64,000 nucleotides of DNA, taken from assembly GCF_905220415.1 (NCBI RefSeq), contig NC_059568.1:14322001-14386000 (forward strand), read 5' to 3'. Source of the DNA: Colias croceus (lineage: Eukaryota > Arthropoda > Insecta > Lepidoptera > Pieridae). The notes beneath the pieces were generated by a model that saw only the letters and a program-made list of their open reading frames with translations, did no database searches and had not been told where the DNA came from. Both the position numbers and the translations under genes were made by a program. Shown here one piece after another: positions 21,801 through 34,310 of this stretch; position 1 is the first letter of the stretch; the number at the start of each line of letters is the position of its first letter.

Positions 21801-21944
21801 GTATCTATACGAATTATGTAATATTTCTTCTATGTTATACAAAACATGAACTGACGTTTCTTAATTTATATTATCAAGATAATATTATCATTTTTATATT
21901 AAGATGTTTATTGATCATCATTAAATTTTCAATTTATTAATTAA
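18881..21944. other. Long spacer, no recognised element
   Basis: About 3 kb. Frames of 63-87 aa (19177-19368, 20154-20417, 20364-20597, 21195-21395) show no motif. A local duplication repeats CACAGTCACAG and AACCAAACGTAC within 21195-21285. No TE termini seen. Confidence 0.4.
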
Positions 21945-22122
21945 CTAGCTTACCACCCGCGGCTTTGTTCGCTTTGTCTAAAACCTAATAAATTTTACAC
22001 TTAAACCTTCCTCTTGAATCACTCCATCTATTAAAAAAAACCGCATCAAAATCCGTTGCGTAGTTTTAAAGATTTAAGCATACAAAGGGACAGCAAAAGC
22101 GACTTTGTTTTATATGTAGTGA
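21945..22122 (-). mobile_element. Helitron, group A
   Basis: On the minus strand it starts TCACTACATATAAAACAAAG and ends in a damaged hairpin (GCGAACAAAGCCGCGGGTGG) then CTAG. It lies between A and T on that strand. Confidence 0.8.
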
Positions 22123-22698
22123 TTTATCAATTTCATTAGTAATCACTATTGAATTCAAAATCTTTTGAGTAATTTAGAAATGTAAAAAAGACAATAATCT
22201 TATATTCCAAATTGACAAAACCACAGGTCTAAACCTTATGTTTCATAATACTTCAAATATTCATCTTGTCACATAATCTTTTAATTAAACAGGACCTAAA
22301 TGTATCTGCAACATTGTCTACATTATTATCCATACTACAAACAAACAAATAAACACATTCACACCATCATTTATATCTAGAACTCGCCACAGTATACAAC
22401 ACATTTCCCGTACACAAAATTGGTTTAATTTACCTAACGTTCAAAGACGATTCGACGAAAAATAGCCCTTCGAATCTCAAACCACAGACGCTTCGTCATC
22501 AATACAAAGACCTTTATAGACTTCAGTAAATATTTACCACAACCGTAGACCAAAGCATGTGAAGTCAAACAATGTTTACATTGAATCAATATACTCGCCA
22601 ATACAATAAAGTAGTTGATAATGTTTGTAAGGTCTCCGTAGATTTTGCATTTTACCTATGCTATGCGATTATTTTATAAGGACTCATGTTTTTGCATG
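22123..22698. other. Spacer
   Basis: AT-rich, nothing recognised. Confidence 0.4.
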
Positions 22699-22930
22699 TT
22701 AGAATAGAATAGAATAGAATAGAAACACATTTATTCCCAAAAAAAGATGATACAGTAGATACATTAAAATTCAGACAACACTTATAACTTAAAAAAAGGT
22801 ATAACATTACATGTAGACGTAATAATATTATATTATATTATATCTGTATCACCTCAGGGAAAGGGATTACTGACTCAGCATAAATGTTACAGCAGAGGCT
22901 GTTACGCTCTACAATAATCGAATATAGATA
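22699..22930 (-). mobile_element. LINE 3' end with (TTCTA)n tail
   Basis: Five AGAAT units at about 22699-22723, then AAACACATTTATTCCC. Read on the minus strand this is a 3' UTR ending GGGAATAAATGTGTTT plus a pentanucleotide tail, typical of a truncated non-LTR retrotransposon. No coding part survives; the 5' edge is uncertain. Confidence 0.5.
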
Positions 22931-22932
22931 AA

Positions 22933-23123
22933 CTAGCTGCTCCGCGCGGTTTCACTCCCGTGGCTCCACTCTTGTTGGTCGTAGCGTGATGATATATAGC
23001 CTATAACCTTCCTCGATAAATGAGCTATCTAACACCGAAAGAATTTTTCAAATCGGACCAGTAGTTCTCGAGATTAGCGCGTTCAAACAAACAAACTCTT
23101 CAGCTTTGTAATATTAGTATAGA
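22933..23123 (-). mobile_element. Helitron, group C
   Basis: Intact on the minus strand: TCTATACTAATATTACAAAG at the start, GAGTGAAACCGCGCGGAGCA then GCTAG at the end, between A and T. A clear 191-bp reference copy for group C. Confidence 0.85.
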
Positions 23124-23675
23124 TGAATGTAAATAATTTATAAAGAATTTTTAACGTTAGACTAAGAAATCTACTGAACTTATAGTGTATAAAACCTAAG
23201 GGAGACGTAGGATTTTCGGTTAGGTGGGGTGTAGATTAAAAAAAAATCATAAATTATTATTTTAATCCAGAATCATCCATCAAATAAAAAATGTATTACC
23301 TACGGCTTGACAGGCTACCGCGTGTCTAATTAATTATCAAATAAAAAAAAAGTAGCACATATACTATCTCATACACAACCTTGTAGCTACATAAAGTTTT
23401 CTGTTATGTAATATTACTTTAAAGTACTTTTTCACTGTCTAAGAGAGTGATAGCAGCGCTACAATAGAAGAATATTACCACATACTATATTGTTCTTAAT
23501 TACAGCAATAATTTAATGTTGAAGTGATATTTTTGTCGTATTTTACAACAAAACAAATAAACTAACTCATAAGAATGTAAATAATGTCGCAGTTCTCATC
23601 TCATTTATTAAAACTGCTAGAAATCGCGCTGCTAAGACAAAAAGTTTTACTGAACTGCGTATATATTTTTTAATA

Positions 23676-23893
23676 TCTACACTTATTATAAAGAGGAAAA
23701 CTTTGTTTGTTTGTTTGATTGTAATGAATAGGCTCATAAACTACTGGACCGATTTTAAAAATTCTTTCACCATTCGAAAGCTACTTTATCCACGAGTAAC
23801 ATAGGCTAGGTTTTATCCCGGAAATCCCACGGGAACGGGAACTTTGCGGGTTTTTCTTTGAAAACGCGGGTGAAGCCGCGGGCGGAAAGCTAG
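23676..23893 (+). mobile_element. Helitron, group B
   Basis: Starts TCTACACTTATTATAAAGAGG and ends GGGTGAAGCCGCGGGCGGAA, AGCTAG, T. Group B copies share CCCACGGGAACGGGAACT and CGGGTTTTTCTTTGAAAACG. Confidence 0.85.
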
Positions 23894-24056
23894 TTTATAT
23901 ATAAGGACGAAAAAAAAATCTATTATCTAACAATCCGACTTCCAACGTGACTGACGTGACGTATATTTTTGTTGTTCTTTTATACATCGACTATCGAATT
24001 GATTACGATGAAAATAGTAGATACTACTAATTAGATTACCTACTCTTATCATGATA

Positions 24057-24334
24057 CTAGCTTTCCACCCGCGGCATCGCCCGCGCAGTCAATGAAAAAC
24101 CCGCATAGTTCTCGTTCCCGTAGGATTTCCGAAAAAAAAAACCTATCCTATGTCCCGGGGTAAAAAGTAGCCTATGTCCTTTCTCGGGTATCAAAATATT
24201 TCTATAGCAAATTTAATGCAAATTGTTTCAGTAGTTAAGGCGTGATTGAGTAACAGACAGACAGACAGAGTTACTTTAGCATTTATAATATTATATTATA
24301 TAGTATTATAATATAGTATATAATATAGTATGGA
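24057..24334 (-). mobile_element. Helitron, group B, with AT expansion near its 5' end
   Basis: The 3' CTAG is at 24057-24060 on the minus strand and the 5' TC at 24334 (TCCATACTATATTATATAC). Between the GCGAAAG-like start and the terminus, a TATAATA/ATATAGT stretch has expanded by about 40 bases compared with other copies. Confidence 0.8.
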
Positions 24335-25362
24335 TATTATGACGCCATATGCTAGTCTATTGTTTATGTTGATAATTTATAGAGAAGGGTCGTGCTAGTA
24401 TTTTTGCTCAGCCTATTTAAAGCCTGGATAAATATAAACGTAGTATCCTATATACTTAAACATATATAAATGTTTTTAAAACCTAATAGCTCCATGAATG
24501 TATATTATTTTCTACAAATAATGGGTAATGTGGTCCAATTAGTTACCTAAAAATGCTCACCTACAATAAATATTGTGAAAAGGAAATTACAGCATAAAGT
24601 AACATTCGAGTGACGAGTAACTTTTTTCCGAATTAATCCCGAGAGCGACCAATACGCCGCTCTTTATAAAATATCTTGTATTTCATATAACGTTTAATGA
24701 ATATCAGATGGGTGGCTCAGTGACATGTGAATAATTTGCCTTATCTAGCACAACCCTGTTATTAAAAAGGAGTGAAAAAGATTCGCTGAAATAGAAGATA
24801 AAAATACGTAGGATATAAATAGGCAATTTACGAGACTGGCGTGTTATTATGGGTGTCAAGTTGGTTACCGGTATATCTTATAGTAGTGCTATTACCAGTG
24901 TGGGAAAGGGACAGCGCTAGCCGATTCGTCTAGCGCCATCACTTCCCTACACTGGAATAAGCACTGCTGGAGTTGGAGTATCGCTGCTTGATTGTAGTGG
25001 AGCAGAAATAGCTTCGCCTGGTGCAAACACAATATTTTTATATTTGTGTTAAAAAATTTAGATCGCGGCTTCAATCGCAAGTTCTAAGATCATTCTGTGA
25101 TTTATTTTTATTTTAAAGCGGGTCACTGAACTGCTGGTTCAAACATTTGCGAAGCTAAGGCCTCTGATAATGCGTTGTCCGCTTTTAAAAAGCAGAGACA
25201 AAGAAATGTAGCATTCACAATTCACATACTACTAATAATTCACACTGATTTCTGAGGAGGTATAGAATCTTTCATCTGAGGGGGTATAGTACCTTATTGA
25301 GCGAGCTGGCTCAATTAATGCAAAAATTCCCATATTAAAAATAAGCTCTTAACAAACTAGCA
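24335..25362. other. Spacer with an imperfect hairpin
   Basis: At 24890-24959 an inverted repeat reads TATTACCAGTGTGGGAAAGG... against ...CCTACACTGGAATA, with arms of about 30 bp and about 80 percent matched. The minus frame 24892-25080 crosses it and has no motif. It may be a MITE core. Confidence 0.4.
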
Positions 25363-25525
25363 TCATAAGCCTATGTTTAATCCCACTGCAGGGACAGAGC
25401 CTTGTATGAGGGTTTAGACCATAATCCACCACACTGGTACAACACTGGCCAAGTGCTGATTGGCACAGGTTACATGTCGAGCATTTTGGTTGACACGACA
25501 GTTTCCTTAACTATGTTTTGACTTT
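25363..25525 (-). mobile_element. Old fragment of the (TGA)n-tailed SINE/LINE family
   Basis: The minus strand has GACATGTAACCTG, CACTTGGCCAGTGTTG, GTGGTGGATTATGGTCT and CTGCAGTGGGAT in the same order as the 3' half of the SINE at 1564-1894. The tRNA head is not visible. Confidence 0.6.
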
Positions 25526-27127
25526 TCTAGCAACAAAATATGTTCATTCATATCTTGGTTCATACAAATTTTAAAAGAAAAATTCGATCAAGAGGCGGTA
25601 TCGTTTTTTTATTTATTTATTTATAGAGTTCAAATGAAAGTTATAAAAACTAAATATCAAATTCAATAAATGAACAACAGCTGGGTATATGTATTTAGCC
25701 GGTATATATTGTATAGAGTATATAAAATGCCTTTGTTCAAAGTGTAACAAAATTTATATCTTATATAATAGAAGCTTTTAATTTGCATTCATATCTGAAC
25801 CCTAATAATATTGTAATAACAGATAAGCAACATTAAAACGGTGTGGGTATAATTTGTTTCGCATTGTAACAATATGTTGTTTTAAATTATGGTTTGCGTA
25901 ACGTTTATAAATTCGGGATTAACTTCAGAAATTTGTTTCATCTGTTGGGGCGATTAAGTACATTATTCGTGTAATTCTTTTCAAACAAGTATTTATATTA
26001 TTTTGCTTTACAAAGAAAACGAACGCTTTGCTTTGCTTTACAAAGAAAGTTCTTTTTGTGAAGTTGTTACTTTTTCATAATTGCTGTAATATTAATATTA
26101 TAAAAGACTTTGGATGATCCCAGCCTAGCCTTTTTCTGTCTATTTGTAATCGTAGTTCGGATCGTACGAAACCTTCGACTTTACATTTTAGGCTTTATGG
26201 CTGAACAATACCCGTGATCGACGTTTTATTCGAAATTTTGCAGCTCTGAAGCACTGAGCTGAAATTCCATTAAGCGGCCACCCATCACTTGATTTACCGC
26301 GTCTTCAATTATCGTTTACTGACAAAGTAAAACTAGACAGACGCATCTGTTAGCAATTAATACTTTTATTAGACAATTACGAAACCAAAATAACATCAAT
26401 TTATATCTAAAACGTAGTAATTTTTGAACAAAGCCATATTATCATATTTTCATTATTATATTCATAAATATTCAGATTTCTTCACAAACTAGGTCATAAA
26501 TTCGCGCCTAAATTCTCATAGACTATTAATTTCTATTACCAAGTTAAATAGCCAAGAATTATATTGTACCATTATTATCCATTACTTTTTTCTAAAGTAT
26601 CTAACTTGGTCTTTGACATTTAAATTTCGACGTATAAAAAGTTAATGTTTGGATATTCTGCTGGTATTTTTTGTGGAATATTTTTGAAGAAGCAATATTG
26701 TGAATTCAGTTCTTTAAATTCCTTCCAAAAGCGAAACTATTTCATTTAAGTCCCGTTCGTTTATTTTGTTATTTTAAAACGAATAAAAGTGCGAAACTAC
26801 AATACGAGTATGATACGCGCAAATATTTATAAAACAAGCCATGTGAATAATTCTGTATTGTTTCAAAAAGTTTAGGTTAGATTGGAGCTGCGTTTAAAAT
26901 CTCAGATTCTTGTTTTCAATTTTAAAATGATACATGTATCATGTATCATGTATATCACGAATGTTTACGTTTCGGATTTTAAGTTTTAGCGGGTAGCTCT
27001 CTGTTATGTAAATACCTATAGTTATTTAAAATGATACATATTTTCAGGGTTTAGAGTTAAAGTTCATAAGGTTAGGTTAGGTTTATCGATTTCAGTTAGG
27101 TATGATACAATACAGAGATTTGAACGA
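25526..27127. other. Spacer
   Basis: Contains (TTTA)n at about 25607-25625 and, at 25583-25600, TTCGATCAAGAGGCGG, which matches the left half of the tRNA-arm hairpin at 48726-48817. TACATGTATCATGTATCATG at 26932-26951 is a small palindromic repeat. No gene recognised. Confidence 0.4.
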
Positions 27128-27187
27128 GTGAATGTGGAATACGAAGAGAAACTATATAGGTTTTTTTCCCTATAAAACTTTAATATT

Positions 27188-27242
27188 ATTTCTAGTGTTC
27201 CTCAAAATTAACAATTTGTTAATTTTGAGGAACACTAGAAAT
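27188..27242. repeat. Perfect 27-bp-arm palindrome
   Basis: ATTTCTAGTGTTCCTCAAAA and onward to 27214, then its exact complement from 27216 to 27242, with one base between. The match continues imperfectly outward. Confidence 0.93.
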
Positions 27243-27653
27243 ATTATTAAACCCGAACTCAAACTCACACATTTATTTATTCAAATATACTTCTTTTAGA
27301 AGCACTTTCGAATCGCCATTACATATTTTTACATATTTTTATTACTTACCACCGATTCGGAAAGCAGTATCTATGGAGATGAATCGGCAAGACTGGTTGT
27401 AAAAGCATAGCAATAAAAGAACGATTTTTAATGCACCTCGTTCAACTGTATATTAATATTTAAAAATTTACAAAAAGTAGAATTAAATCTGCATGAAACT
27501 CCGTAAGAAACATTGTTAAGAATACAAACAGATTTCGTTTACAAAGGTTGAACTTGAGATTTTAGTTGAGAGTGACAATTTAAAATTCCGTTAGCGTAAT
27601 TGATAACAGCTTCTGAATAATTTGACGCCCCTTTGTTATAGGGTCGCAGTTTA

Positions 27654-27745
27654 CGAAGGGTTGAAAAATATGTACCAGCGAACGGTTCGCTGGTACATAT
27701 TTTTCAACCCTTCGAAAAATATAGGTTCGCTCGAACCTATATTTT
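27654..27745. repeat. Two back-to-back perfect palindromes
   Basis: Arms 27654-27683 and 27685-27714 (30 bp, perfect), then arms 27716-27729 and 27732-27745 (14 bp, perfect). One base separates the two palindromes. Both centres carry GTTCG/CGAAC. Confidence 0.93.
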
Positions 27746-28098
27746 GGCGTCGGAATTTCTGGAGTCCAGCCAAATAGAAGTTACAGTTCAGTAAGCGAGG
27801 TCACTGGGCTATTTCCTGGGTCACGCACTTAATTTCGCCAATACTGCCTGAAATATGGATTTGAGGAGAATTTGACTGGCTAGAGACCGTAGCGTCTCTC
27901 ACCTGGTAAGCGGCTAAAAAGTAGCCTACAACGTAATCCAATTTCGATCGAAAGTATATGAATATTTGTATGGAAAAGATTGTCCGGCAATATTCTAAGT
28001 GGCAACTTACAAACGTACGCAAGGGAAAAGGAAAACATTTTTGATGAGTTTTATAGGGAAAAAAACCTATATAGTTTCTCTTCGTATTCCACATTCCC

Positions 28099-29230
28099 AC
28101 AAGTATTCATATTTGAAATTGGCAAGGAACACCAAAGTTCGTGCAAAAATGGTGGAAGCCGATACTTTAATAAGCGGTCTATCGCTGAACTATATTTTAA
28201 CAAAATGGATGTCACTCCACTTTAAACAATTTAATCCAATTGACAAGAACTTTTTCAAAACTTAATCTGTTTTAATACCAACATTATAGTTAACTGAAAT
28301 AACAAACGGAATGCATCAAGTTATAATTGAATTTACCGAAGAACTGCATGCTATGGATTTGCTCCAACAAGATCGGAATCTTATTGTAATCCAGACGCTC
28401 AGTGATGTCACGTAGCGAAATTGCGTCTCGTAATATTAGTACCAACTAATATTCAATAGTTTGAAACAATAATCCAGGAACTATTAGCTAAAGAGATTTC
28501 GAGCTTACAAAACTGTTATTATATCATTTGACTATTTCTCTTTAAAACGGTTGAATTTGGTGTAAATTTACGTAGCGATCCAAAAATTGAATTAATTAAA
28601 ATTGGCCTATATATACTCTTTTACACGCTACCCGTCCTAATTATCGGAAAATTTGTGAAGCCTTTCATGCATTATAATATAATTTTTCATTTTTGGAAAT
28701 TTTTGCGTTGCTATTAACCATTTTTTCCTTTTACCAGTAACCATTTCACATTTACATGTATGCCTAAAAATAAGACTTCCCAAGTAAATTGTAACACAAA
28801 CTGATAAAAAAGCTACATAGCAATTTTCTCGTCTCCATAACCCAATACCGGTACATCTCTATGATGATGGAAATATGTCCTTACTTTAGTGAAAAAGGTT
28901 TTATACAAATAAGCGTAAACAAGATCTTATAAAATGTTGCGAGACACACTTACAATATTCAATTTTGTATAGAAATGATTGTGACAACTTTGTACATTTG
29001 AAATATGGAAAGAATAGCTTACCAAGCAAATGTTGTTTGCAAGGATACCCTTATCACTTAGACCAATATAAATAGTTTACGACCTATTCTCAGACCTATC
29101 GAATAAGCAGACAAAAATGTTATTATCTTTTTCGGACTGGTTTAGTTAATTTGTTCTCTTCTTTGTGATCAAATTTATTTAATTTCGCCTTCAGTAGAAC
29201 ACTTACCTTTTTTACACTTACAGTAGAATA
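28099..29230. other. Spacer
   Basis: No gene, repeat end or RNA gene seen. Confidence 0.4.
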
Positions 29231-29331
29231 CTGGCAAGAGATGGCGCAGGAAAGTAAAATGGAGGTTCTTATTGTCGGAGGCCACGACTCACTTTGGTTC
29301 CATGCGCCACTTCAGTAAGTAAGTAAGTAAG
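29231..29331 (+). mobile_element. LINE 3' end with (GTAA)n tail, copy 1
   Basis: AAATGGAGG, CTTATTGTCGGAGGCCA, GACTCACTTTGG, then GTAAGTAAGTAAGTAAG. An inverted, diverged copy lies at 39765-39854. The text before the tail looks like the end of a reverse-transcriptase ORF. Confidence 0.6.
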
Positions 29332-29419
29332 GAAGAACACTTACTCCATCATCATATCATTATTTAGAAGAGGAATTTTCGAAGTTAAGCTGAGCTGATT
29401 CAAAGACCAACAAGAGCGG

Positions 29420-29452
29420 ATTAATGCGGGTGAAACCGCGGGGAAAAGCTAG
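29420..29452 (+). mobile_element. Helitron 3'-end fragment
   Basis: Only GCGGGTGAAACCGCGGGGAA and AAGCTAG before T are recognisable. Confidence 0.5.
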
Positions 29453-29536
29453 TTACTAATATTATGCTTCGTTTCCAGTAAAGTATTTTCCAAACTTTTA
29501 AGCTACTGAACAAAAGATACACCTTACAAAATGATC

Positions 29537-29600
29537 GTTGAATCTTGCCAAAGAAGTTTCACTTCTGACGCGTGTGCTCAGCACACACGCTCTTTTGTTT
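29537..29600 (+). repeat. GAAGTTTCACTTC stem-loop module
   Basis: CTTGCCAAAGAAGTTTCACT followed by a second palindrome (CGTGTGTGC-type: GCGTGTGCTCAGCACACACGC). The same pair of motifs recurs at 45537-45596 (inverted), 47545-47600 and 60125-60165. Possibly one end of a MITE family. Confidence 0.6.
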
Positions 29601-30371
29601 TTAAGTAGCTCTATCAAACAATATTTGCTTAACGAATACTATAGTTATTTCGTGCTAAAGGAAATAGGTATTGAAGCTTGTCTCAAACGTATTTGTAGGC
29701 GTACTTCAGACAGCAAACAAACAGACTATTGGTCGTCTCTCAGAGTCTTGTCAAACAGAACCATGGACATAGTACTTGTGTTACTTGCTATTGTTTCCTT
29801 TGTACCTACCAAGTACCTACGTATGAACATTGTCAAGGTAATAGTCGGCACCTAAAGTTACACTAATAAATTGAGGATAAGAAAATTAAAATTAAATTAT
29901 TCGGATTATTTTTATAGAAGAGAATATTTTATTGTCATGAAGTCATTTTAACAGAAAAAATTAATTATTCATTATTCGGTTTATCTACATAAAAGATCTA
30001 GCATGAAAAAATTTAACAAAAAATAAAATTATAAATAAATAATTGTTTATTCTCAAAGAAGATAAAGGTAACAAAAAAATTAAACATTGTTTTAAAATTA
30101 TAAATTAATAAAAATCCGTGCCGTCTACGACACCGCTACGATAAAGGGGACGCGGATTCGATTTCCGTTTCACAATCAAATTTTTCTTTTCTTTTTTCGA
30201 TATGATGAATTAAGAAGATTTAGTCAGAACCGAGATACCTTTTTAATTAATATTAAGGCTATATTCGTGCTTTAATCACCTAAACCTAGAGATTACTAAA
30301 GTATTAATAAGTATTAAGTTAGACACAGCTTTAACTGTAGTTGGACAGTGGACTTTTTTAGATTAGCTTCT
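29601..30371. other. Spacer with a tRNA-like scrap
   Basis: At about 30155-30175, GACGCGGATTCGATTTCCGT resembles a T-arm with B-box text, but no cloverleaf can be built. The rest is AT-rich. Confidence 0.3.
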
Positions 30372-30548
30372 TCACTACATTGTATAAAACAAAGTCGCTT
30401 TCTCTGTCCCTATGTCCCTTTATATGCTTAAATCTTTAAAACTACGCAACGGATTTTTTTTATAGATAGAGTGATTAAAGAGGAAGGTTTTAGTATATAA
30501 CTTATTAGGTTTTAGACAAAGCGGGCGAAGCCGCCGGCGGTAAACTAG
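30372..30548 (+). mobile_element. Helitron, group A
   Basis: Starts TCACTACATTGTATAAAAC and ends GCGGGCGAAGCCGCCGGCGG, TAAACTAG, T. The base before TC is T rather than A. Confidence 0.82.
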
Positions 30549-32212
30549 TATTTAGACGTACTTTATAGATATTTCATTTTTAAGAATGTGAGAAACTAGT
30601 ATTCATATTATCAGAAACTAGCATTTGGAATTTGGATACGGATTTATTAAACGTATATACTTATTCAATAGGTAAACTGAGCGCCGTTCCCTAGTTTTTT
30701 TATAATAATACAAAATCAACGCGAACATGGATAGAAATTCTATATAAAAAGATAAATGACAGTAGTAATAAAAAACTCGCAGACTAAACTCCACCGATTA
30801 AGAAATAATTCCGAAGTTGAAAATTAATTTTAAACAATTTCTGGATCCCTCAATTTGACTTTTAACTTTTTGAAGACATTTCGCAATCTATTTTCGCTTT
30901 GTCTCTGACATTAATGATAATTATTCTTATTTATTACAGGAACTTTTTCTCCAAAGTATATTTTTATGAGCTAGGATGTCACGTAAATAAAATCACGATA
31001 TTACAATTTCGCAGTTCGCAACATGATGACATTATTAAATTTCAGACTAATGAATTAAAATGAATTTTTATAACATAATCCAAAATAATATTACGGCAGT
31101 CGCTCAAGCAAGGAAAATTAAAAATTTTAATAACGTTTTAAAACCATTGAGATAATATTACTACGTATGGAGAATATTATCGACTATATACCACGAACAA
31201 AATCTGTGCGCCATTTTTTTGCTATAACTAAGTTTTAAAAATTATTATCTAGTTAGGTACTTACCGAGGAAAGTTATTCCTTTGCACTTTTCCGTATTAT
31301 TTGTATTATTTGTGCAATATCGTAACACACACGAAGGCATATTTGACGCGTTTCACTTTAAAACTAATAAAAAATGAGCGTGCAGTTAAGCCATATTATG
31401 GCGTATGTTGAGCGGAACATATGTGATTTAGGCGGTGTCGTCTCCATATGTATATCTCAATGTTTAAAACTCATAAAACTTTCTTGTAACGTTTTGGTTT
31501 AAGTACCTATTACTTTTTACACTATTGAATAATAACATACATAAATGTTCTGAAAATTTCAATGTAGTGTGAATGGGCATTTAAGGTCCAGTTACATTCA
31601 TGCTTACAATTCCCAAGAGGCAACCCTGGGCCGTACCTCATAATTAGGGTTGCCAGCTGCAATATTTTATTCAACTGTATTCATCTTTTACCTTACATAT
31701 GAAGGAAAACAATTTTTAGCCCATTCTACGAGCAGAATTTATTTTAAGAATTGATCATTAGAAGGTACTTATAATTGAAAGAGTATTGTTTGAGCTCGTA
31801 TGAAGACATAACAATAAATTGAAATGTATTTTTAGTCACTTAAAAGGTTATGCCTACATAATTACATATTATTATGTATTATTAGGTATTAGTTTGAATA
31901 TTAATTATCATGTAAGTACTTGTAGAAAGTCTGTAAAAATGATGCGAAAAATCATTAACAAAATAATACCCATTCATATAATTGGATTGAAAACTGTAAT
32001 AAGATTTATTCGTTATTATTTAAAATCTACAATCAACGTTAATAATTAAAACATTTTTGTTAATGATTTTATCCACCGATCTGGGGAACACTAAAAATTA
32101 ATATTCCCAAAAACCCTTTTCATTCCGACAAATAACTCCCACATGAAAATTCAACGAAAACTCACTTTAAACAAAACGTTAAATCTAAATCCAGATTGTT
32201 TTAAAAAAGTCA
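30549..32212. other. Spacer
   Basis: About 1.7 kb AT-rich. The 76-aa frame at 31819-32049 has no motif. Confidence 0.4.
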
Positions 32213-32531
32213 AGTGGTCGGTCAAGTGCGAGTCGGACACGCGACGCTAACGGGTTCCGTACAAATAAGCTAGAGAGCAACTACCTGCAAACAAATGGTT
32301 AACCATCCAATTTATGAACGAACGAACCGCTTCCTAAACTCGATTTTTTATTATTTCTTTCAGTTTGCTTTTTATTTATAAATTTACACATTTTATTAAC
32401 ACTCTATACCTTAAACAATTTTTCGCCAACTGTAAAGTAACAGTGATACATGAACTTTGAAAATTTCAACAAGCTATCTATCACGTTTCACGAGACGGAC
32501 GGACAGCGAAGTCTCAGTTATAGAGCCTCGT
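32213..32531 (+). mobile_element. Fragment of a common lepidopteran repeat
   Basis: GTGGTCGGTCAAGTGCGAGT, CGGGTTCCGTAC and, 200 bases on, ACGAGACGGACGGACAGCG form a pattern I recall as frequent in moth and butterfly genomes. The superfamily is unknown to me. Confidence 0.4.
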
Positions 32532-32537
32532 TTTATT

Positions 32538-33267
32538 AACCGACTTCAAAAAAAGGAGGAGGTTATCAATTCGGCCGGTATATTTTTTTTTTTTTTTTAT
32601 GTATGTACACCGATTACTCCGAGGTTTCTGAACCGATTTACGTGATTCTTTTTTTGTTCGATGCAGGATGGTGTCGAATTGGTCCCATAAAAATTTTATT
32701 CGGCTAGGCCCAGTAGTTTTTATTTTATGAGCATTTTTGTCTGTACTCGATGACTTAATTGGAATGTAGCAAGTAACTTTGATTCACTTCCCGGTAACCG
32801 ATTGAGCTGAAATTTTGTATAAGTGTGTAAATTGGATAGCGATGAAACATTATCATGACATAGAGCTGATTTGATGATGGAATCGGAAGGTGGCCATAGG
32901 AACTCAGTAATATATTGACTCAACTTTATCGAGTTTGGGCTCGTTTGATTCGTGTTGAAAATTACACTAAAAAGTATTAAATAAAATTAACTGCGTTAAA
33001 AACAACCGACTTCAAAAACGGAAAAGTAAAAAATAAAAAAGATTTGATATTATTAATTACTACATATTATTTAGATGTGCTATTTATTAAATAGGTTTGA
33101 AGTCGGTGCCAAACACTAAGCACTTAGTATTAAGCCCGTGCACCGACATCAAACCTATTTAATAAATAGCACATCTAAATAATATGTAGCAATTAATAAT
33201 ATCAAATCTTTTTTATTTTTTACTTTTCCGTTTTTGAAGTCGGTTGTTTTTAACGCAGTTAATTTTA
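32538..33267. mobile_element. AACCGACTTCAAAAA-family repeat ending in a 128-bp-arm palindrome
   Basis: The left edge is AACCGACTTCAAAAAAAGG at 32538; the same text appears at 33004 and, inverted, ends at 33245. The right part, 32982-33109 and 33140-33267, is a near-perfect inverted repeat with a 30-base loop. Only a few mismatches are visible (for example TTACTACAT versus TTGCTACAT). This fits a fold-back or MITE derivative of an element that is abundant in Lepidoptera. No protein coding. Confidence 0.7.
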
Positions 33268-34090
33268 TCCTTTTAGCACAGACCCCTAAAAATGAACTCG
33301 AGTTTTTAATCCGTTCAGATGCACATCATTACCAAAAACAGTGAATGCGAAATGTTCCGTAGGATTTTGTTTTAATGTTTATTTACTTTTTATGTTTTTT
33401 TTTTTTCATTCTCGATACGTGGTCAATCTCTACATTTACAATTTATTGTTTTGTATCAACGAGCTGAGTTTCTCGATGTCCATTTTATTGAATACAATTT
33501 CCAGAAAACTATTTGGAATTTAGTTGTATCTCTTGAATATTTTTTTTGCCTATTTCTTAGTTTCGTTTGAACAATCTTTGTGATTTACGTCTGATATAAA
33601 TAGCCCTATTTTAAAACTCAATGAACGTACAGTTTTTGTTAAGTGTTTTCTTGAAGATTTCAAACTAATTCATTTAGAAATTTCTTAGTATTTGATTTTA
33701 TTCCGAATAAAAACCCGGTTTATTTATTCATCAAAGCAAAAAAATCAATTGTTAAAAATATCTACCATATCGTAACGCTTTTACTTTTTATGTCGAGATA
33801 ATAATTGATTTCGGTAAAATAAATATTTCTTATATCTTTCTATTAAAATTGATATGATCGTGTTTGCTCGAAAGGAAAATAAGAAATTAATTAAAACTAA
33901 ATAGTATTTTATTCTCCTTGGAAATACATTTGAAATTATTTAAAATAACAAGATTTTCGATTAACTTAGTTATAACTTTTTGTTATCATTGGATAGTATC
34001 GTGAAATATTATTTCTTGAGAAAAGCCTAACAATAAAAGTTTTCATATGGACGAAATATCCCGGTGGTTTGCTTCCATATTATACTATAA
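33268..34090. other. Spacer
   Basis: AT-rich; poly-T run near 33398. No gene recognised. Confidence 0.4.
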
Positions 34091-34310
34091 CTAGCTTTCC
34101 GCCTGCGGCATCGCCCGCGTTTTCAAAGAAAAACCCGCATAGTTCCCGTTCCCGTAGGATTTCCGGGATAAAAACTAGCCTATGTTGCTCAGTGAAGATA
34201 CAGCTTTCTAATGGTGAAAGAATTTTTGAAATCGGTCCAGTAGTTTATGCGTGAAAACCATACATACATACATCATTACAAACCTTTCCTCTTTATAATA
34301 TTAGTATAGA
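34091..34310 (-). mobile_element. Helitron, group B
   Basis: Minus strand: TCTATACTAATATTATAAAG at the start, hairpin GCGGGCGATGCCGCAGGCGG and AAAGCTAG at the end, with A before and T after. Confidence 0.85.

Larger units (their letters stand above)
27128..28098. mobile_element. Inverted-repeat element, about 970 bp, hairpin-rich
   Basis: About 50 bp starting GAATGTGGAATACGAAGAGA at 27130 recur inverted, ending at 28097. The arms continue through CTATATAGG and TTTTTTTCCCTATAAAACT with few differences. The interior holds three strong palindromes. The minus frame at 27801-28100 (99 aa) starts in the right arm and has no domain I recognise. No target duplication identified. Confidence 0.6.

Noticed and set aside
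27654..27745. CRISPR-like repeat array
   Set aside because: Palindromes only, no regular spacers; eukaryotic context.
30118..30180. Possible tRNA gene (GCGGATTCGATTTCCG)
   Set aside because: A T-arm-like piece exists but no acceptor, D or anticodon arms can be drawn.
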